The notes beneath the pieces were generated by a model. It saw only the letters and a program-made list of their open reading frames with translations, searched no databases and was not told where the DNA came from. A stretch of DNA of 64,000 nt from UBA5972 sp002430125 (GTDB lineage: Bacteria > Pseudomonadota > Alphaproteobacteria > Rhodobacterales > Rhodobacteraceae): positions 1 through 64,000 of the forward strand of contig CALBIC010000136.1 of the NCBI GenBank assembly GCA_937892915.1, written 5' to 3'. Positions 18,475 through 27,890 of the stretch are shown in pieces (the stretch's first letter is position 1; every line of letters begins with the position of its first letter). The position numbers and the translations under genes are program-made.

Positions 18475-18633
18475 TCGTTATCTCATCCACTACAGACTCT
18501 TCCGCCTAAAACTTGTGCATATAGCGACGGAATTGTCGAGCACCGCCGCCAGCACCAGTTTCAACCGACCTGAAACAATTGCGCCGGACGGTTCGCGCGT
18601 CTAGACTTTTGACAACCAATATTCCGAGGCCGC

Positions 18634-20013
18634 GTGACTGTTCGCCCCTATATTTTTGCGGTGATAGCCTTGTTGGCAACCACCCAAGCAACCAATGCGC
18701 ACGTTTCCGAGCGCGGGTTGGTTTTGCTGTTGCCGACCGATATTTACATATTCTTCGGTGTTTTGGCGGTTTTGTTGACGGTATTTCTAACCGTTCTGGT
18801 GCCTGCCGATTTGTTCTGGGCAGTGTTTCAAAAATCGCACGCCCAAGCGCTGCGCCCAGTCATTCGCGGCCGAAACAGTGTCAGCCTGCTGTCACTGGCT
18901 GGGTTTGCCGTCTTGATTGCACTGGGATATTTCGGCCCTCACGATCCTTTGACCAATCTCTTGCCTCTGACTTTGTTCACGCTCTGGTGGATATGTTTCC
19001 CGTTCTTGCAAGCTTTGTTCGGCGATATCTGGGCATGGGTTAACCCGTGGTCGGGGGCCGTGTCATTGGTTTTTGGCAACCGTATCCGCCTGCATCTTCC
19101 CCCGTATCTGGGACAATGGCCCGCAGTCGTGACATATATTCTGGCGGGGGTTTACACGCTGACAGATATTGCACCAGATGATCCGTCACGCTTGGCTGTT
19201 ATTGCCGGGATATACTGGTTGACGACGTTTTTACTGTGCGGGCTGTTTGGGCCAACCTGGTTGCAGCGCGGCGAGGGCTTCACGGTTTTCTTCACCCTGA
19301 TTGCTAAGTTATCCCCGTTTGGGTTACGGCCGTTTCGCTGGGTATTCCCCGGTCAGGCAATTCTTGATACAGGCATCGTTGGCGTATCCTGTACGGTTTT
19401 CTGCGTCACAATTTTGGCGCTAGGGTCATTTGACGGCCTGAACGAAACCTTCTGGTGGATGGCGCGGATCGGAATCAACCCACTGGAGTTTCCGGGCCGG
19501 TCGGCCGTCGTCTGGCCCAACCGCCTTGGCATGCTGATTGCTGTTGTGGCTCTGAATATGATCTTTGCCGGAGTCGTGTGGTTGGGGCTGGTATTGATCA
19601 GGCAAACCGCGGAATTCCCACGGCTATTCGCGCGGTTAGGGCTGTGTTTGCTGCCAATCGCGCTTGGATATCACGCGGCGCATTTTCTGACCTCGGCGAT
19701 GGTCAGCCTGCAATATATCCCGCAAGCCCTGAACGATCCGTTGCACAATGGCGTGCGGTTGCTTGGGTTGCCCGATTACTACGTCACCACAAGTTTTTTC
19801 AATCAGCATCGAACGGTTCAGCAGATTTGGCTGACCCAAGCCGCAGCCATTGTTTTGGCGCATATGTTGGCGGTGATCCTGTCGCATGTGATTGCGTTGC
19901 AAGAATTCGCCAGCCACCGACGCGCTGTTATTTCGCAACTGCCTGTGTCGGCATTCATGGTCGCCTACACATTTTTCGGGCTTTGGTTATTGTCTTCACC
20001 CGTCGCACTTTGA
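18634..20013 (+). CDS. Polytopic membrane protein of unknown function
   Basis: 459 residues with an N-terminal signal-like segment ending near THAQ-type AT/NAH, then about ten or more hydrophobic segments. Striking motifs are HVSERGLVLLLP after the signal, FGDIWAWVNPWSG near residue 130 and YHAAHFLTS near residue 350, with His and Trp residues suggesting a metal or heme role (inference). The start is a GTG preceded by CCGAGG. I do not recognise it firmly. It faintly resembles proteins carried in databases under the name fenitrothion hydrolase, a label that would say little here. It lies 109 bases before an ABC-importer binding protein and may share its transcript. Confidence 0.7.
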   Translation: MTVRPYIFAVIALLATTQATNAHVSERGLVLLLPTDIYIFFGVLAVLLTVFLTVLVPADLFWAVFQKSHAQALRPVIRGRNSVSLLSLAGFAVLIALGYFGPHDPLTNLLPLTLFTLWWICFPFLQALFGDIWAWVNPWSGAVSLVFGNRIRLHLPPYLGQWPAVVTYILAGVYTLTDIAPDDPSRLAVIAGIYWLTTFLLCGLFGPTWLQRGEGFTVFFTLIAKLSPFGLRPFRWVFPGQAILDTGIVGVSCTVFCVTILALGSFDGLNETFWWMARIGINPLEFPGRSAVVWPNRLGMLIAVVALNMIFAGVVWLGLVLIRQTAEFPRLFARLGLCLLPIALGYHAAHFLTSAMVSLQYIPQALNDPLHNGVRLLGLPDYYVTTSFFNQHRTVQQIWLTQAAAIVLAHMLAVILSHVIALQEFASHRRAVISQLPVSAFMVAYTFFGLWLLSSPVAL

Positions 20014-20122
20014 CCGAAGGGTCAATAAAGTACTGGATTTTCCTGAACACGCATCTACAATCATTTCTCGGAAGAAGGCTTACCCAAAAGCCCCAAAACG
20101 CAACATTTAGGGAGTTCAACTT

Positions 20123-21412
20123 ATGACGCTGAAGAAATCACTGATCACGCCAACCCGCCGCACGGTTTTGGGTGGACTTGCTGCCGCGGGGGCTGTCAGC
20201 GCCCTGCCCGGTTTTGTGCCCTACGCACAGGCTCAAAGCTCGGCCCCTATTCGCATCGGATTTCAGGTGCACCGCACTGGAATCGGGGCGGCTTATGGCC
20301 GTTGGTATGACCGCACTACAACCGCCGCCGCGAAGGTGATTAACGACGCTGGTGGGATCAATGGCCGCATGGTCGAGATTATCGCCGAGGATGACGGCAC
20401 CGATCCCAAGCGCGGTGCCGAGGTGGTTGAAAAATTCGCCACACAGCACAATTGCGATATCGCCTTTGGCACCCTGTTCAGCCATGTGGTTATCGGTTCG
20501 GCCCCGCGTGCAGGCGAATTGAAACTGCCGTATTTCGTCGTGTCCGAAGGCCATCATGTTGCCAGCGGCATGTTGAACCGTTACACATTGCAACCGGGCA
20601 TCACCGATGTGAAAAGTCAGGTTCAGGCGATGGCGCCGTTCGTGGCGAACAATCTGGGCAAAAAGATCACCATGATCTTCCCGGATTTTGCCTTTGGCCA
20701 TGACCACCGCGATTACTTTAGTGCGGCAGTCGAAGCGCAGGGCGGAAAAGTGGTCGCCAAGATTGCTATTCCGCCAACAGAATCCTCCTTCACCAAATAC
20801 TTCCCGCAAATTCCTCGCGACACTGATGTGATTTATCATGTGATGGTTGGCCCTGCGGTTCTGACTTTCGTCAAGGAAATGGGTGAATTTTTTGGCTCTT
20901 CGCGGCCCGAGATTTTCGGCTTTATCGATTCGCTTGAAGCCACTGATCTGGCAACTCCGGGGCTGGAATTCCTTGAGGGCACCTATTTCTGGGAAGGCAA
21001 TCCGCGTTACGCGCAGGCCAACCAGTCGGACGGCGACAAGTTCTTCCGGGCGGCGGTTGGTGTCGATGCAAACGGCGCATCTGTCAGCGATTCCAAGGAT
21101 GTTTCGACCTATGCACATATGTTCGGCTGCTGGGAAACCCTGAACGTGGTCAAGGCCGGGATGGAGGCGTCAGGCTATCAGGGCCGCGCTGATGCTGGCA
21201 AACTGATCGAGGCGGTCGAAGCGATGACAACCATGCCGGCTGGCCGCGAACATCCGCAGGGCGACAAGCTGTTTAACGGCAAAACCCATCAGGTGTTCGG
21301 CCATCAGTACATCACCCAAGTGAAGGGCGGAAAACTGGAATTGGCCCATACGACTTCGATCGAGGATACGCTGTATCCAGACGAGGTGGATTACACCAAG
21401 CAATCCTTCTAG
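20123..21412 (+). CDS. HAAT-type ABC importer binding protein, Tat-exported
   Basis: Periplasmic ligand-binding protein of the branched-chain amino acid/amide importer class (Peripla_BP_6); 429 residues. The N terminus carries a twin-arginine signal (TRRTVLGGLAAAG) cleaved after about residue 38. The mature part starts IRIGFQVHRTGIGAAYGRW and includes the AAAKVINDAGGINGRMVEII block. The ligand is not determinable; the sequence is not a close match to LivK or UrtA as I know them. The permease and ATPase genes follow after a gap with a stable hairpin, which may lower their expression relative to this protein. Confidence 0.88.
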   Translation: MTLKKSLITPTRRTVLGGLAAAGAVSALPGFVPYAQAQSSAPIRIGFQVHRTGIGAAYGRWYDRTTTAAAKVINDAGGINGRMVEIIAEDDGTDPKRGAEVVEKFATQHNCDIAFGTLFSHVVIGSAPRAGELKLPYFVVSEGHHVASGMLNRYTLQPGITDVKSQVQAMAPFVANNLGKKITMIFPDFAFGHDHRDYFSAAVEAQGGKVVAKIAIPPTESSFTKYFPQIPRDTDVIYHVMVGPAVLTFVKEMGEFFGSSRPEIFGFIDSLEATDLATPGLEFLEGTYFWEGNPRYAQANQSDGDKFFRAAVGVDANGASVSDSKDVSTYAHMFGCWETLNVVKAGMEASGYQGRADAGKLIEAVEAMTTMPAGREHPQGDKLFNGKTHQVFGHQYITQVKGGKLELAHTTSIEDTLYPDEVDYTKQSF

Positions 21413-21428
21413 ACTCCAATTAGTGCTG

Positions 21429-21447
21429 CCCCGGAGATGATCCGGGG
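21429..21447 (+). other. Intercistronic hairpin after the binding-protein gene
   Basis: A perfect 7-base-pair stem (21429-21435 with 21441-21447, five-base loop) lies 17 bases past the stop, without a T-run. The location fits an mRNA-stabilising stem or partial attenuator giving more binding protein than permease, as in other import operons. This role is inferred. Confidence 0.5.
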
Positions 21448-21517
21448 TAGCGTCAAATCAAAGGTCCCGATTACTTCCGGGGCCATTGCGCTTAGCTGAC
21501 AGGCACATGCTTAGTTA

Positions 21518-22444
21518 ATGGAATTCGGTCCTCATCTCATCCTCGCCATGCTTGAAGGGCTGGTTCAGGCCTCGGTTCTGACACTGACCGCTTTGGGGCT
21601 GTCACTGGTTTTCGGCGTGATGCGGGTGGTCAATGTTGCGCATGGCGAGTTCTTTATGCTGGGCGCTGTGTTTGCCTACGCGATCACCAGCCATTTAGGT
21701 GGGCATCCGGCGGTTGGGTTTCTCGCGGCTCTGATAATCGCGCCGCTGCTTGTTGGCGCCTTGGCGGTCGCGGCGGATTGGTTGATCCTGCGCAGGCTTT
21801 CCTATGATCCCGAACGCACCATCGTCGCCACGATTGGGATGCTTTATGTCATCCAGCAAGTCACCCTTATGACCTATGGGCCTGACGCGCATCCGGTGAC
21901 CCCGCCGTTCAATCATCGACTGGCGATCCCGTGGTTTGAATTTACCGAAAACGGCCTGAAATTTTACTTTCCGTGGGGTCTGTCCACGACTTCTTACAAA
22001 TTATTCGTGGTGGCTGCGGCGGCAATTACCGGGCTGGCAATCTGGTTGCTGATGGCACGAACAAGGCTGGGCCTTATCTTGCGCGCCACCCAGCTTGACA
22101 GCGAGATTGCACAAGCATTCGGCATTCCGGTTGAACGCGTCTATGCGTTTGTGTTCGGCCTTGGCGCTGCCCTTGCTGCCCTTGGTGCCGTGCTGGTCGT
22201 GCCAATTCAGCAAGCGCATTACCTGATGGGGGGCGATCCATTGCTGCTGTCGTTCATCGTCGTAATTATCGGCGGGCTTGGCAGCCTGCGCGGCACTGTG
22301 CTGGCCGCGATCCTGATCGGGATGAGCGACGGTATCATCTCGGTGTTTTTCTCGCCGACATTGGCGAAAATACTGGCAACGTTGCTGGTGGCGCTGGTGC
22401 TGGTTTACCGCCCGTCAGGCCTCTTCGGGTCAAAACCCGCATGA
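21518..22444 (+). CDS. HAAT-type ABC permease, LivH-like
   Basis: 308-residue inner-membrane permease with about eight hydrophobic segments and the family block LVFGVMRVVNVAHGEFFMLGA near residue 30. The C-terminal VVIIGGLGSLRGTVLAAILIG segment is the conserved cytoplasmic loop that contacts the ATPase. It overlaps the next permease gene by four bases (ATGA). Together the two permeases and two ATPases form the usual HAAT importer served by the upstream Tat-exported binding protein. Confidence 0.93.
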   Translation: MEFGPHLILAMLEGLVQASVLTLTALGLSLVFGVMRVVNVAHGEFFMLGAVFAYAITSHLGGHPAVGFLAALIIAPLLVGALAVAADWLILRRLSYDPERTIVATIGMLYVIQQVTLMTYGPDAHPVTPPFNHRLAIPWFEFTENGLKFYFPWGLSTTSYKLFVVAAAAITGLAIWLLMARTRLGLILRATQLDSEIAQAFGIPVERVYAFVFGLGAALAALGAVLVVPIQQAHYLMGGDPLLLSFIVVIIGGLGSLRGTVLAAILIGMSDGIISVFFSPTLAKILATLLVALVLVYRPSGLFGSKPA

Positions 22445-23376
22445 GCCGCGCGGTTGGTCTGCATGTCGGGTTAATCCTGCTATTACTGGCGATGAACTTT
22501 GTTCTGCCCGCCTATCACCACGGCAATCTTGCACGGATCATGGTGCTGGCGGTTTACGCGATGAGCTATAACATCATGTTCGGTTACACCGGCCTTCTGT
22601 CGCTGGGCCATGCGATGTTTTTCACCGCTGGTATGTACGGCATGGGCCTGTCGATGCGGCTGTGGGATATGCCGGTTGGGGGTGCATTTCTGGTCGGCAT
22701 TGTGGCCGCAGCGGGTTTTTCACTGGTTGTCGGCCTGTTGGCCCTCAGAACGATTGGTGTCGCCTTCATGATCGTGACCCTGATGTTCAGTCAGGCGGTT
22801 TTTCTGACCATCCTCTATTTCAACCCGATCACCCGAGGCGACGAGGGATTTGTTATACCGCAAGCCGCACGCCAAATCGCCGGGATTGATTTGTCAGATG
22901 CCAACAACCGCTATTTGGCGGCGTGGATGTTGTTTTCTGTGTGCTTGCTTGCGGTATTGGCACTGGTCAGATCGCGGGTCGGGCGGGTGTTGATTGCGAT
23001 TCGCGAAAACGAGGAACGCGCGCGAATGCTGGGTTATGACACGTGGGCGCATAAACTGGCAGCCGTCGTTATGTCGGGCACGATGGCTGGGGCCGCTGGA
23101 GCCGCGTATGGGGCGCTTTTCGGTTCCGTAGGGGCCAGTTTTGCCGAGGTGCCGTTTTCGATCCTCCCCCTGCTTTACGTGTTGCTGGGCGGCCCCGGTA
23201 CAGTGATCGGGCCATTCGTCGGCACGTTTTTCATGTTCTACTTACGCGACCTGTCGGGCACCTTAACAGACGCGCATATGCTGGTGGCCGGATTGGTCCT
23301 GATCGGGCTTACACTGTTTGCCCGCCGCGGCATAATGGGATTGGTGCGTGAAAGGTGGGCTAAATGGCTGCCGTAA
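22441..23376 (+). CDS. HAAT-type ABC permease, LivM-like
   Basis: 311 residues, polytopic, with the LivM signatures YAMSYNIMFGYTGLLSLGHAMFF (read as overlapping blocks near residue 40) and LLYVLLGGPGTVIGPFVG near residue 245. It starts within the LivH-like stop and runs 13 bases into the LivG-like ATPase gene. These overlaps make it certain that the permeases and ATPases are co-translated. No unusual residues are seen. Confidence 0.93.
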   Translation: MSRAVGLHVGLILLLLAMNFVLPAYHHGNLARIMVLAVYAMSYNIMFGYTGLLSLGHAMFFTAGMYGMGLSMRLWDMPVGGAFLVGIVAAAGFSLVVGLLALRTIGVAFMIVTLMFSQAVFLTILYFNPITRGDEGFVIPQAARQIAGIDLSDANNRYLAAWMLFSVCLLAVLALVRSRVGRVLIAIRENEERARMLGYDTWAHKLAAVVMSGTMAGAAGAAYGALFGSVGASFAEVPFSILPLLYVLLGGPGTVIGPFVGTFFMFYLRDLSGTLTDAHMLVAGLVLIGLTLFARRGIMGLVRERWAKWLP

Positions 23377-24083
23377 CTCTGCTTGAAACCAAATCCGTCA
23401 GCCGCAATTTTGGCGGCTTGCAGGCGGTAAGCAACGTGGACTTCACCCTGCAGCAAGGCGAAATCCGCGCGTTGATTGGCCCAAACGGGGCTGGCAAAAC
23501 CACATTCGTTTCGATGCTCTGCGGTCGGATTACGGTGTCCGGCGGCCGGATCAGTTTTGCAGGCAAGGACGTAACCAACTTGCCTGCGCATAAACGCATT
23601 CAGATGGGCATGGCATACACGTTTCAGATCACCTCGATCTTTGGGGAGCTGACAGTTTGGGAAAATGTTGCGTTAGCGGTTCAACAGCGATTGGGTGCGG
23701 ATAGGGTTGCCCTTGCAACAGAAACCAATGCCGCCCTTGCCCGGGTTGGCTTGCAGGTTCGTGCGCAGCAAATTGCCGGCGATCTTGCCTATGGCCACCA
23801 ACGCCTGCTGGAAATCGCCATGGGTCTAGGGCAAAAACCGCGCCTACTGATCCTTGATGAGCCGACTCAAGGCCTGTCAGACGGGGAAGTGACGTCCTTT
23901 ATTGCGCTGATAAAGGACGTGGCCGAAAAGACCACGATTCTGCTGATCGAGCACAATATTGATGTCGTAATGGCTTTGGCCCAGCGGATTACGGTGATGA
24001 ATTTCGGCCAGATTATCGCCGAAGGCACGCCAGACGAAATCCGTGCAAATGCTGCGGTTCAAACCGCATATCTGGGGGGCTGA
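23364..24083 (+). CDS. HAAT-type ABC ATPase, LivG-like
   Basis: 239-residue ATPase with Walker A GPNGAGKTTF, a Q-loop near TFQITSIF, Walker B LLILDEPTQGLS and a His-loop in LLIEHNID. The canonical LSGGQ signature is replaced by AYGHQRLLEIA, as is common in LivG proteins of the urea/amide branch (the first position of the signature is relaxed). It shares one base with the next ATPase gene. Confidence 0.92.
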   Translation: MAAVTLLETKSVSRNFGGLQAVSNVDFTLQQGEIRALIGPNGAGKTTFVSMLCGRITVSGGRISFAGKDVTNLPAHKRIQMGMAYTFQITSIFGELTVWENVALAVQQRLGADRVALATETNAALARVGLQVRAQQIAGDLAYGHQRLLEIAMGLGQKPRLLILDEPTQGLSDGEVTSFIALIKDVAEKTTILLIEHNIDVVMALAQRITVMNFGQIIAEGTPDEIRANAAVQTAYLGG

Positions 24084-24778
24084 TGCTTAAAGTTACAGGC
24101 ATAAACGCCGGATATGGCAAGGTTCAGGTACTCCGGGACTTATCGCTGTCGGTCGCGTCTGGCGAAATCCTGTGTTTGCTGGGGCGCAATGGTGCAGGTA
24201 AAACCACTCTGATGAAAACCATCATGGGGCTGATCAAAGCTGACAGCGGTCAGATTGACATTGAAGGCATAGACCTGACGACCTTGCCCGCGTGGCAAGT
24301 TCCCAAACATGGCGTAGGGTATATTCCGCAGGGACGCCGGTTGTTCACTGAAATGACGGTGGCCGAAAACCTGCAGATCGGCCTTGCTGCCCGCAAACAA
24401 GGCCCCGAGGTTCTGATGCGCGTCCTTGATATGTTCCCCCGCCTGCGCGAGCGCTTGCATCAGCGGGCCGAAACCCTGTCTGGCGGCGAGCAGCAAATGC
24501 TGGCAACCGCACGCGCCCTTTGCCTGAAACCCAAAGTTCTTTTGCTGGATGAACCCACCGAAGGGCTGCAACCCTCGATGATTTCCCTGATCCGTAACGC
24601 TGTTGTTGATCTGAAACAGCAAAATGTCGCGATCATTCTGGTGGAACAGCGCGTTGACGCGGTGCTGGAAATCGCCGACCGGGTGATTTTCATTGAAAAC
24701 GGTCGCGCCGCACTGGAGGCGACACCCAATCAATTGCGCAGCGATCCAAGCCTGATCCACAAATTTGTTGGCGTGTAA
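24083..24778 (+). CDS. HAAT-type ABC ATPase, LivF-like
   Basis: 231-residue ATPase with Walker A GRNGAGKTTL, signature LSGGEQQML, Walker B VLLLDEPTEGLQ and the family stretch VGYIPQGRRLFTEMTV. It is the last gene of the importer; the next gene follows after a 114-base gap containing no terminator I can see. The full HAAT complement (one binding protein, two permeases, two ATPases) is intact. Confidence 0.93.
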   Translation: MLKVTGINAGYGKVQVLRDLSLSVASGEILCLLGRNGAGKTTLMKTIMGLIKADSGQIDIEGIDLTTLPAWQVPKHGVGYIPQGRRLFTEMTVAENLQIGLAARKQGPEVLMRVLDMFPRLRERLHQRAETLSGGEQQMLATARALCLKPKVLLLDEPTEGLQPSMISLIRNAVVDLKQQNVAIILVEQRVDAVLEIADRVIFIENGRAALEATPNQLRSDPSLIHKFVGV

Positions 24779-24892
24779 GCCAGCAGCGGCATTTCGCCCG
24801 ACTTGGACAAAGTCATCGCATATAGTTTAAGCTGGGCGTAGTCATCGGATATTCCGGCCGATAAGGCGTCCGGAAAGCAAAGGACCAAAACC

Positions 24893-25843
24893 ATGAGCTT
24901 TCTGTGTACCCTGCCGCTGATCAGTTCATTGCTGACAACGTGTTTGCCGCCCTTACCGTTGGCCTCGGGCTATGTCGAAGGGGAATATGTTTTGATGGCG
25001 CCGGTTGAGACAGCGCAAATTGATCAGGTGACAGTCAGGCGCGGTGACCGGATAACTGCCGGCCAGGAATTGGTGTTGTTGGAAAAGCGCGACGCGGAAA
25101 TCAGTGTTGCACAGGCCTCGGCCTCGCTGAAACAGGCCGAAAGCAATCTGTCAAACATCTCGCAAGGGCGCAGACCCGAAGAAATCGCAGTGATCGAAGC
25201 TTCGGTCGCATCGGCTAAAGCACAGGTGAACGAAGCGCGGCGGGAATTGAAACGCCAGCAGGATTTACTGGCGCGCGGGATCACGCCGCAAGCTGCATTT
25301 GATCAGGCGCAAACCCAGGCTGAAGTCGCCCAGGCGGCGGTTTCAGTATTAGAGGCAAATCTGGCCGTCGCCCGCTTGCCCGCCCGCGCTGACGAAATCA
25401 AAGCCGCCGAGGCAAATGTGGCGCAAGCTCAGGCAGCCCTTGAGAACGCCGAATGGCGGTTGTCAAAGCGCACCCTGACTGCGGTCAGTGCCGGTATAAT
25501 CTTTGACGTGATCCGCAGCCAAGGAGAGGTTGCCGGGCCACAAGCACCAGTTCTGTCGATCCTGCCTGATGGCGCCGTAAAACTGCGTCTCTATATTCCG
25601 GAAACCGCGATTTCACAGATAAGCCTTGGCACAAAACTGGTGGTGGATTGCGATGGCTGTGCAGATACAACAGCCGAAGTCAGTTACGTGTCTTCGGGAC
25701 CGGAATTCACCCCACCGGTAATCTACTCGCTCGAAAACCGGCAAAAGCTGGTTTATCTGATCGAAGCGCGCCCAAGCAAAGGCAGCACAGCCCTGAAACC
25801 CGGTCAGATCGTCAACGTCGACCTGGCGAGCGGCACAAAATGA
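24893..25843 (+). CDS. HlyD-family periplasmic adaptor
   Basis: Membrane-fusion/periplasmic adaptor subunit of a tripartite exporter, 316 residues. A hydrophobic signal segment spans about residues 1-25. It is followed by a biotinyl-lipoyl-like half (VETAQIDQVTVRRGDRI), a long alpha-helical hairpin rich in Ala/Gln/Glu (about residues 75-190) and a beta-barrel region (VKLRLYIPETAI). It resembles the YbhG/YhiI adaptors that pair with ABC-2 exporters. It overlaps the next gene by four bases. The cargo is unknown. Confidence 0.88.
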   Translation: MSFLCTLPLISSLLTTCLPPLPLASGYVEGEYVLMAPVETAQIDQVTVRRGDRITAGQELVLLEKRDAEISVAQASASLKQAESNLSNISQGRRPEEIAVIEASVASAKAQVNEARRELKRQQDLLARGITPQAAFDQAQTQAEVAQAAVSVLEANLAVARLPARADEIKAAEANVAQAQAALENAEWRLSKRTLTAVSAGIIFDVIRSQGEVAGPQAPVLSILPDGAVKLRLYIPETAISQISLGTKLVVDCDGCADTTAEVSYVSSGPEFTPPVIYSLENRQKLVYLIEARPSKGSTALKPGQIVNVDLASGTK

Positions 25844-26757
25844 ACGCGATCGACGTTCACGGGCTGGTCAAACGCTACGGCACGGCCACTGTTGTGGACA
25901 ACGTTTCAATGACCGTGGAACGGGGCGAGATTTCTGGCTTTCTGGGGCCGAACGGATCAGGCAAGACAACCACGATCCGGGTCATGTGCGGGCTGTTGAC
26001 ACCCGATGCCGGGCACGGAACCGTGCTGGGGTTTGACCTGTTGAAAGACCAACTGAAAATTAAGCGTGAAGTCGGATACATGACACAACGGTTTTCGTTC
26101 TACGGGGACTTGTCGATCGAGGAAAACCTGTTTTTCGTCGCCCGTCTTTACCAGTTAAAACCGGCCCGTCAGTTTGTGCGCGACACGCTTGAAAACCTTG
26201 GTCTGACATCAAGGCGGCATCAGTTGGCGGCCAGCCTTTCAGGCGGTTGGAAGCAGCGTCTTGCCTTAGCCGCCTGCATCATGCATCGCCCGAAATTGCT
26301 GTTGCTTGATGAACCAACCGCAGGCGTAGACCCGAAAGCGCGGCGCGAGTTCTGGGATGAAATCCATGCTTTGGCGGCGGATGGCATGACCATTTTGGTC
26401 TCGACCCACTACATGGACGAAGCCGAAAGATGTCATAAAATCAACTATATATCCTACGGAAAACTGCTGGCCAGTGGCACCGTTGACGAGGTCGTTGAAG
26501 GCTCGCATCTGACAACCTATGTGCTGAACGGGCCGGACACGGCCAAGGCAGCCCTTGACCTGAAAACCCTTCCCGGCGTCGATCAGGTTGCCCCGTTTGG
26601 AACCACATTGCACGTCGTTGGACGTGACGGCGCTGCGATCAAGAAAGCGGTCGATCAAGTCTGCAAATCCTACAATGTTACCGCAAAAATCGGCGTCACC
26701 AATCTTGAGGATGTGTTTATTCAGTTCATGGCGCAGTCGCAGGACAATATCCGATGA
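25840..26757 (+). CDS. ABC-2 exporter ATPase
   Basis: 305 residues: Walker A GPNGSGKTTT, signature LSGGWKQRLALA, Walker B LLLLDEPTAGVDP, and a C-terminal extension of about 85 residues typical of ABC-2 exporter ATPases. The open frame extends upstream within the adaptor gene, but the ATG at 25840 is in the ATGA overlap and starts the conserved NAIDVHGLVKRYG. It resembles YbhF/YhiH halves; in those proteins two ATPase domains are fused, whereas here only one is encoded. Confidence 0.92.
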   Translation: MNAIDVHGLVKRYGTATVVDNVSMTVERGEISGFLGPNGSGKTTTIRVMCGLLTPDAGHGTVLGFDLLKDQLKIKREVGYMTQRFSFYGDLSIEENLFFVARLYQLKPARQFVRDTLENLGLTSRRHQLAASLSGGWKQRLALAACIMHRPKLLLLDEPTAGVDPKARREFWDEIHALAADGMTILVSTHYMDEAERCHKINYISYGKLLASGTVDEVVEGSHLTTYVLNGPDTAKAALDLKTLPGVDQVAPFGTTLHVVGRDGAAIKKAVDQVCKSYNVTAKIGVTNLEDVFIQFMAQSQDNIR

Positions 26758-27890
26758 ACTATTTCTTTTCGCTGACACGGTTAATGGCACTGCTGGCCAA
26801 GGAATTGATCCAGATGCGGCGCGACCGGATCACGTTTGGCATGATGCTGGGTGTCCCGTTGATGCAACTTGTGCTGTTTGGCTTTGCGATCAACAACGAC
26901 CCGAAACAATTGCCGGCTGCATTGGTCACTACCAGTCAGGATCATTTCACACGCGCCATCGTTTCGGCCCTTGAAATCACCGGTTATTACCGGTTTGAGC
27001 ACGTTACCGATAGCGCCGCCGAGGCGGAAGCGTTGATCGAAAACGGCACAGTGTCTTTCGTCGTAACAATTCCTTCAGATTTCGCCCGACGAGTGGTCAA
27101 GAAAGACCATCCACAAATCCTGATCGAAGCTGATGCCACCGACCCCGCCGTTGCCTCTGGTGCAATATCCACCCTTGGCACCGTGGCTGCGCAAGCTTTG
27201 TTGCGCGAACTTGGCAACGAAGCACAAGCCGCACAAAATGCGTCAGAACAGCTCGAGGTCGTGGTTCACCGGCGGTATAATCCTGAAGGTGTTACGCAAT
27301 ACAACATCGTGCCCGGTCTGCTAGGGGTGATCCTGCAAATGACCATGGTGATGATGACCTCGATGGCGCTGACCCGCGAGGTCGAGCGTGGCACGATGGA
27401 AAACCTGCTGGCGATGCCCGCCAGCCCGATTGAGATAATGTTGGGGAAGGTCGTGCCCTACCTGATCGTCGGCGCGGTGCAGGTCATCGTGGTCTTGGTT
27501 GCAGCGCGGTTGTTGTTTCAGATCCCGTTTGTCGGGTCGATGACGTTGCTTCTCAGCGGGATATTCATCTTTGTGTTCTCGTTGGTTTTGCTTGGCTATA
27601 CAATCTCGACCGTCGCCACGACGCAAATGCAGGCGATGCAGTTGACGTTCTTTTACTTCCTGCCCTCGCTGCTTTTGTCCGGCTTCATGTTTCCGTTTCG
27701 CGGCATGCCGGTCTGGGCACAATATATCGGCGAATTATTCCCGCTGACCCATTTCCTGCGGGTCGTGCGGGCGGTCATGCTGAAAGGCGCCGATGTTCAG
27801 GCGGTCAGCACACCGTTGCTAGCATTGGTCGCGTTCACAGCCGGTTTCGCCGTTCTCGCGCTGTTGAGGTTCCGAAGGACGTTAGACTAG
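26754..27890 (+). CDS. ABC-2 exporter permease (YbhR/YhhJ-like)
   Basis: 378 residues. One N-terminal membrane segment (GMMLGVPLMQLVLFGFAI) is followed by a large periplasmic domain of about 130 residues, then five C-terminal membrane segments with the conserved MPASPIEIMLGKVVPY and PLTHFLRVVRAVMLKG blocks of the ABC2_membrane_3 family. It closes the three-gene HlyD-ATPase-permease export module. Only one permease gene is present, so the channel is probably a homodimer. No outer-membrane TolC-like gene is adjacent. Confidence 0.9.
   Translation: MNYFFSLTRLMALLAKELIQMRRDRITFGMMLGVPLMQLVLFGFAINNDPKQLPAALVTTSQDHFTRAIVSALEITGYYRFEHVTDSAAEAEALIENGTVSFVVTIPSDFARRVVKKDHPQILIEADATDPAVASGAISTLGTVAAQALLRELGNEAQAAQNASEQLEVVVHRRYNPEGVTQYNIVPGLLGVILQMTMVMMTSMALTREVERGTMENLLAMPASPIEIMLGKVVPYLIVGAVQVIVVLVAARLLFQIPFVGSMTLLLSGIFIFVFSLVLLGYTISTVATTQMQAMQLTFFYFLPSLLLSGFMFPFRGMPVWAQYIGELFPLTHFLRVVRAVMLKGADVQAVSTPLLALVAFTAGFAVLALLRFRRTLD

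Noticed and set aside
20138..21118. 326-codon minus-strand frame opposite the HAAT binding protein
   Set aside because: Fully antisense to a protein with Tat signal and family motifs; no recognisable features of its own.
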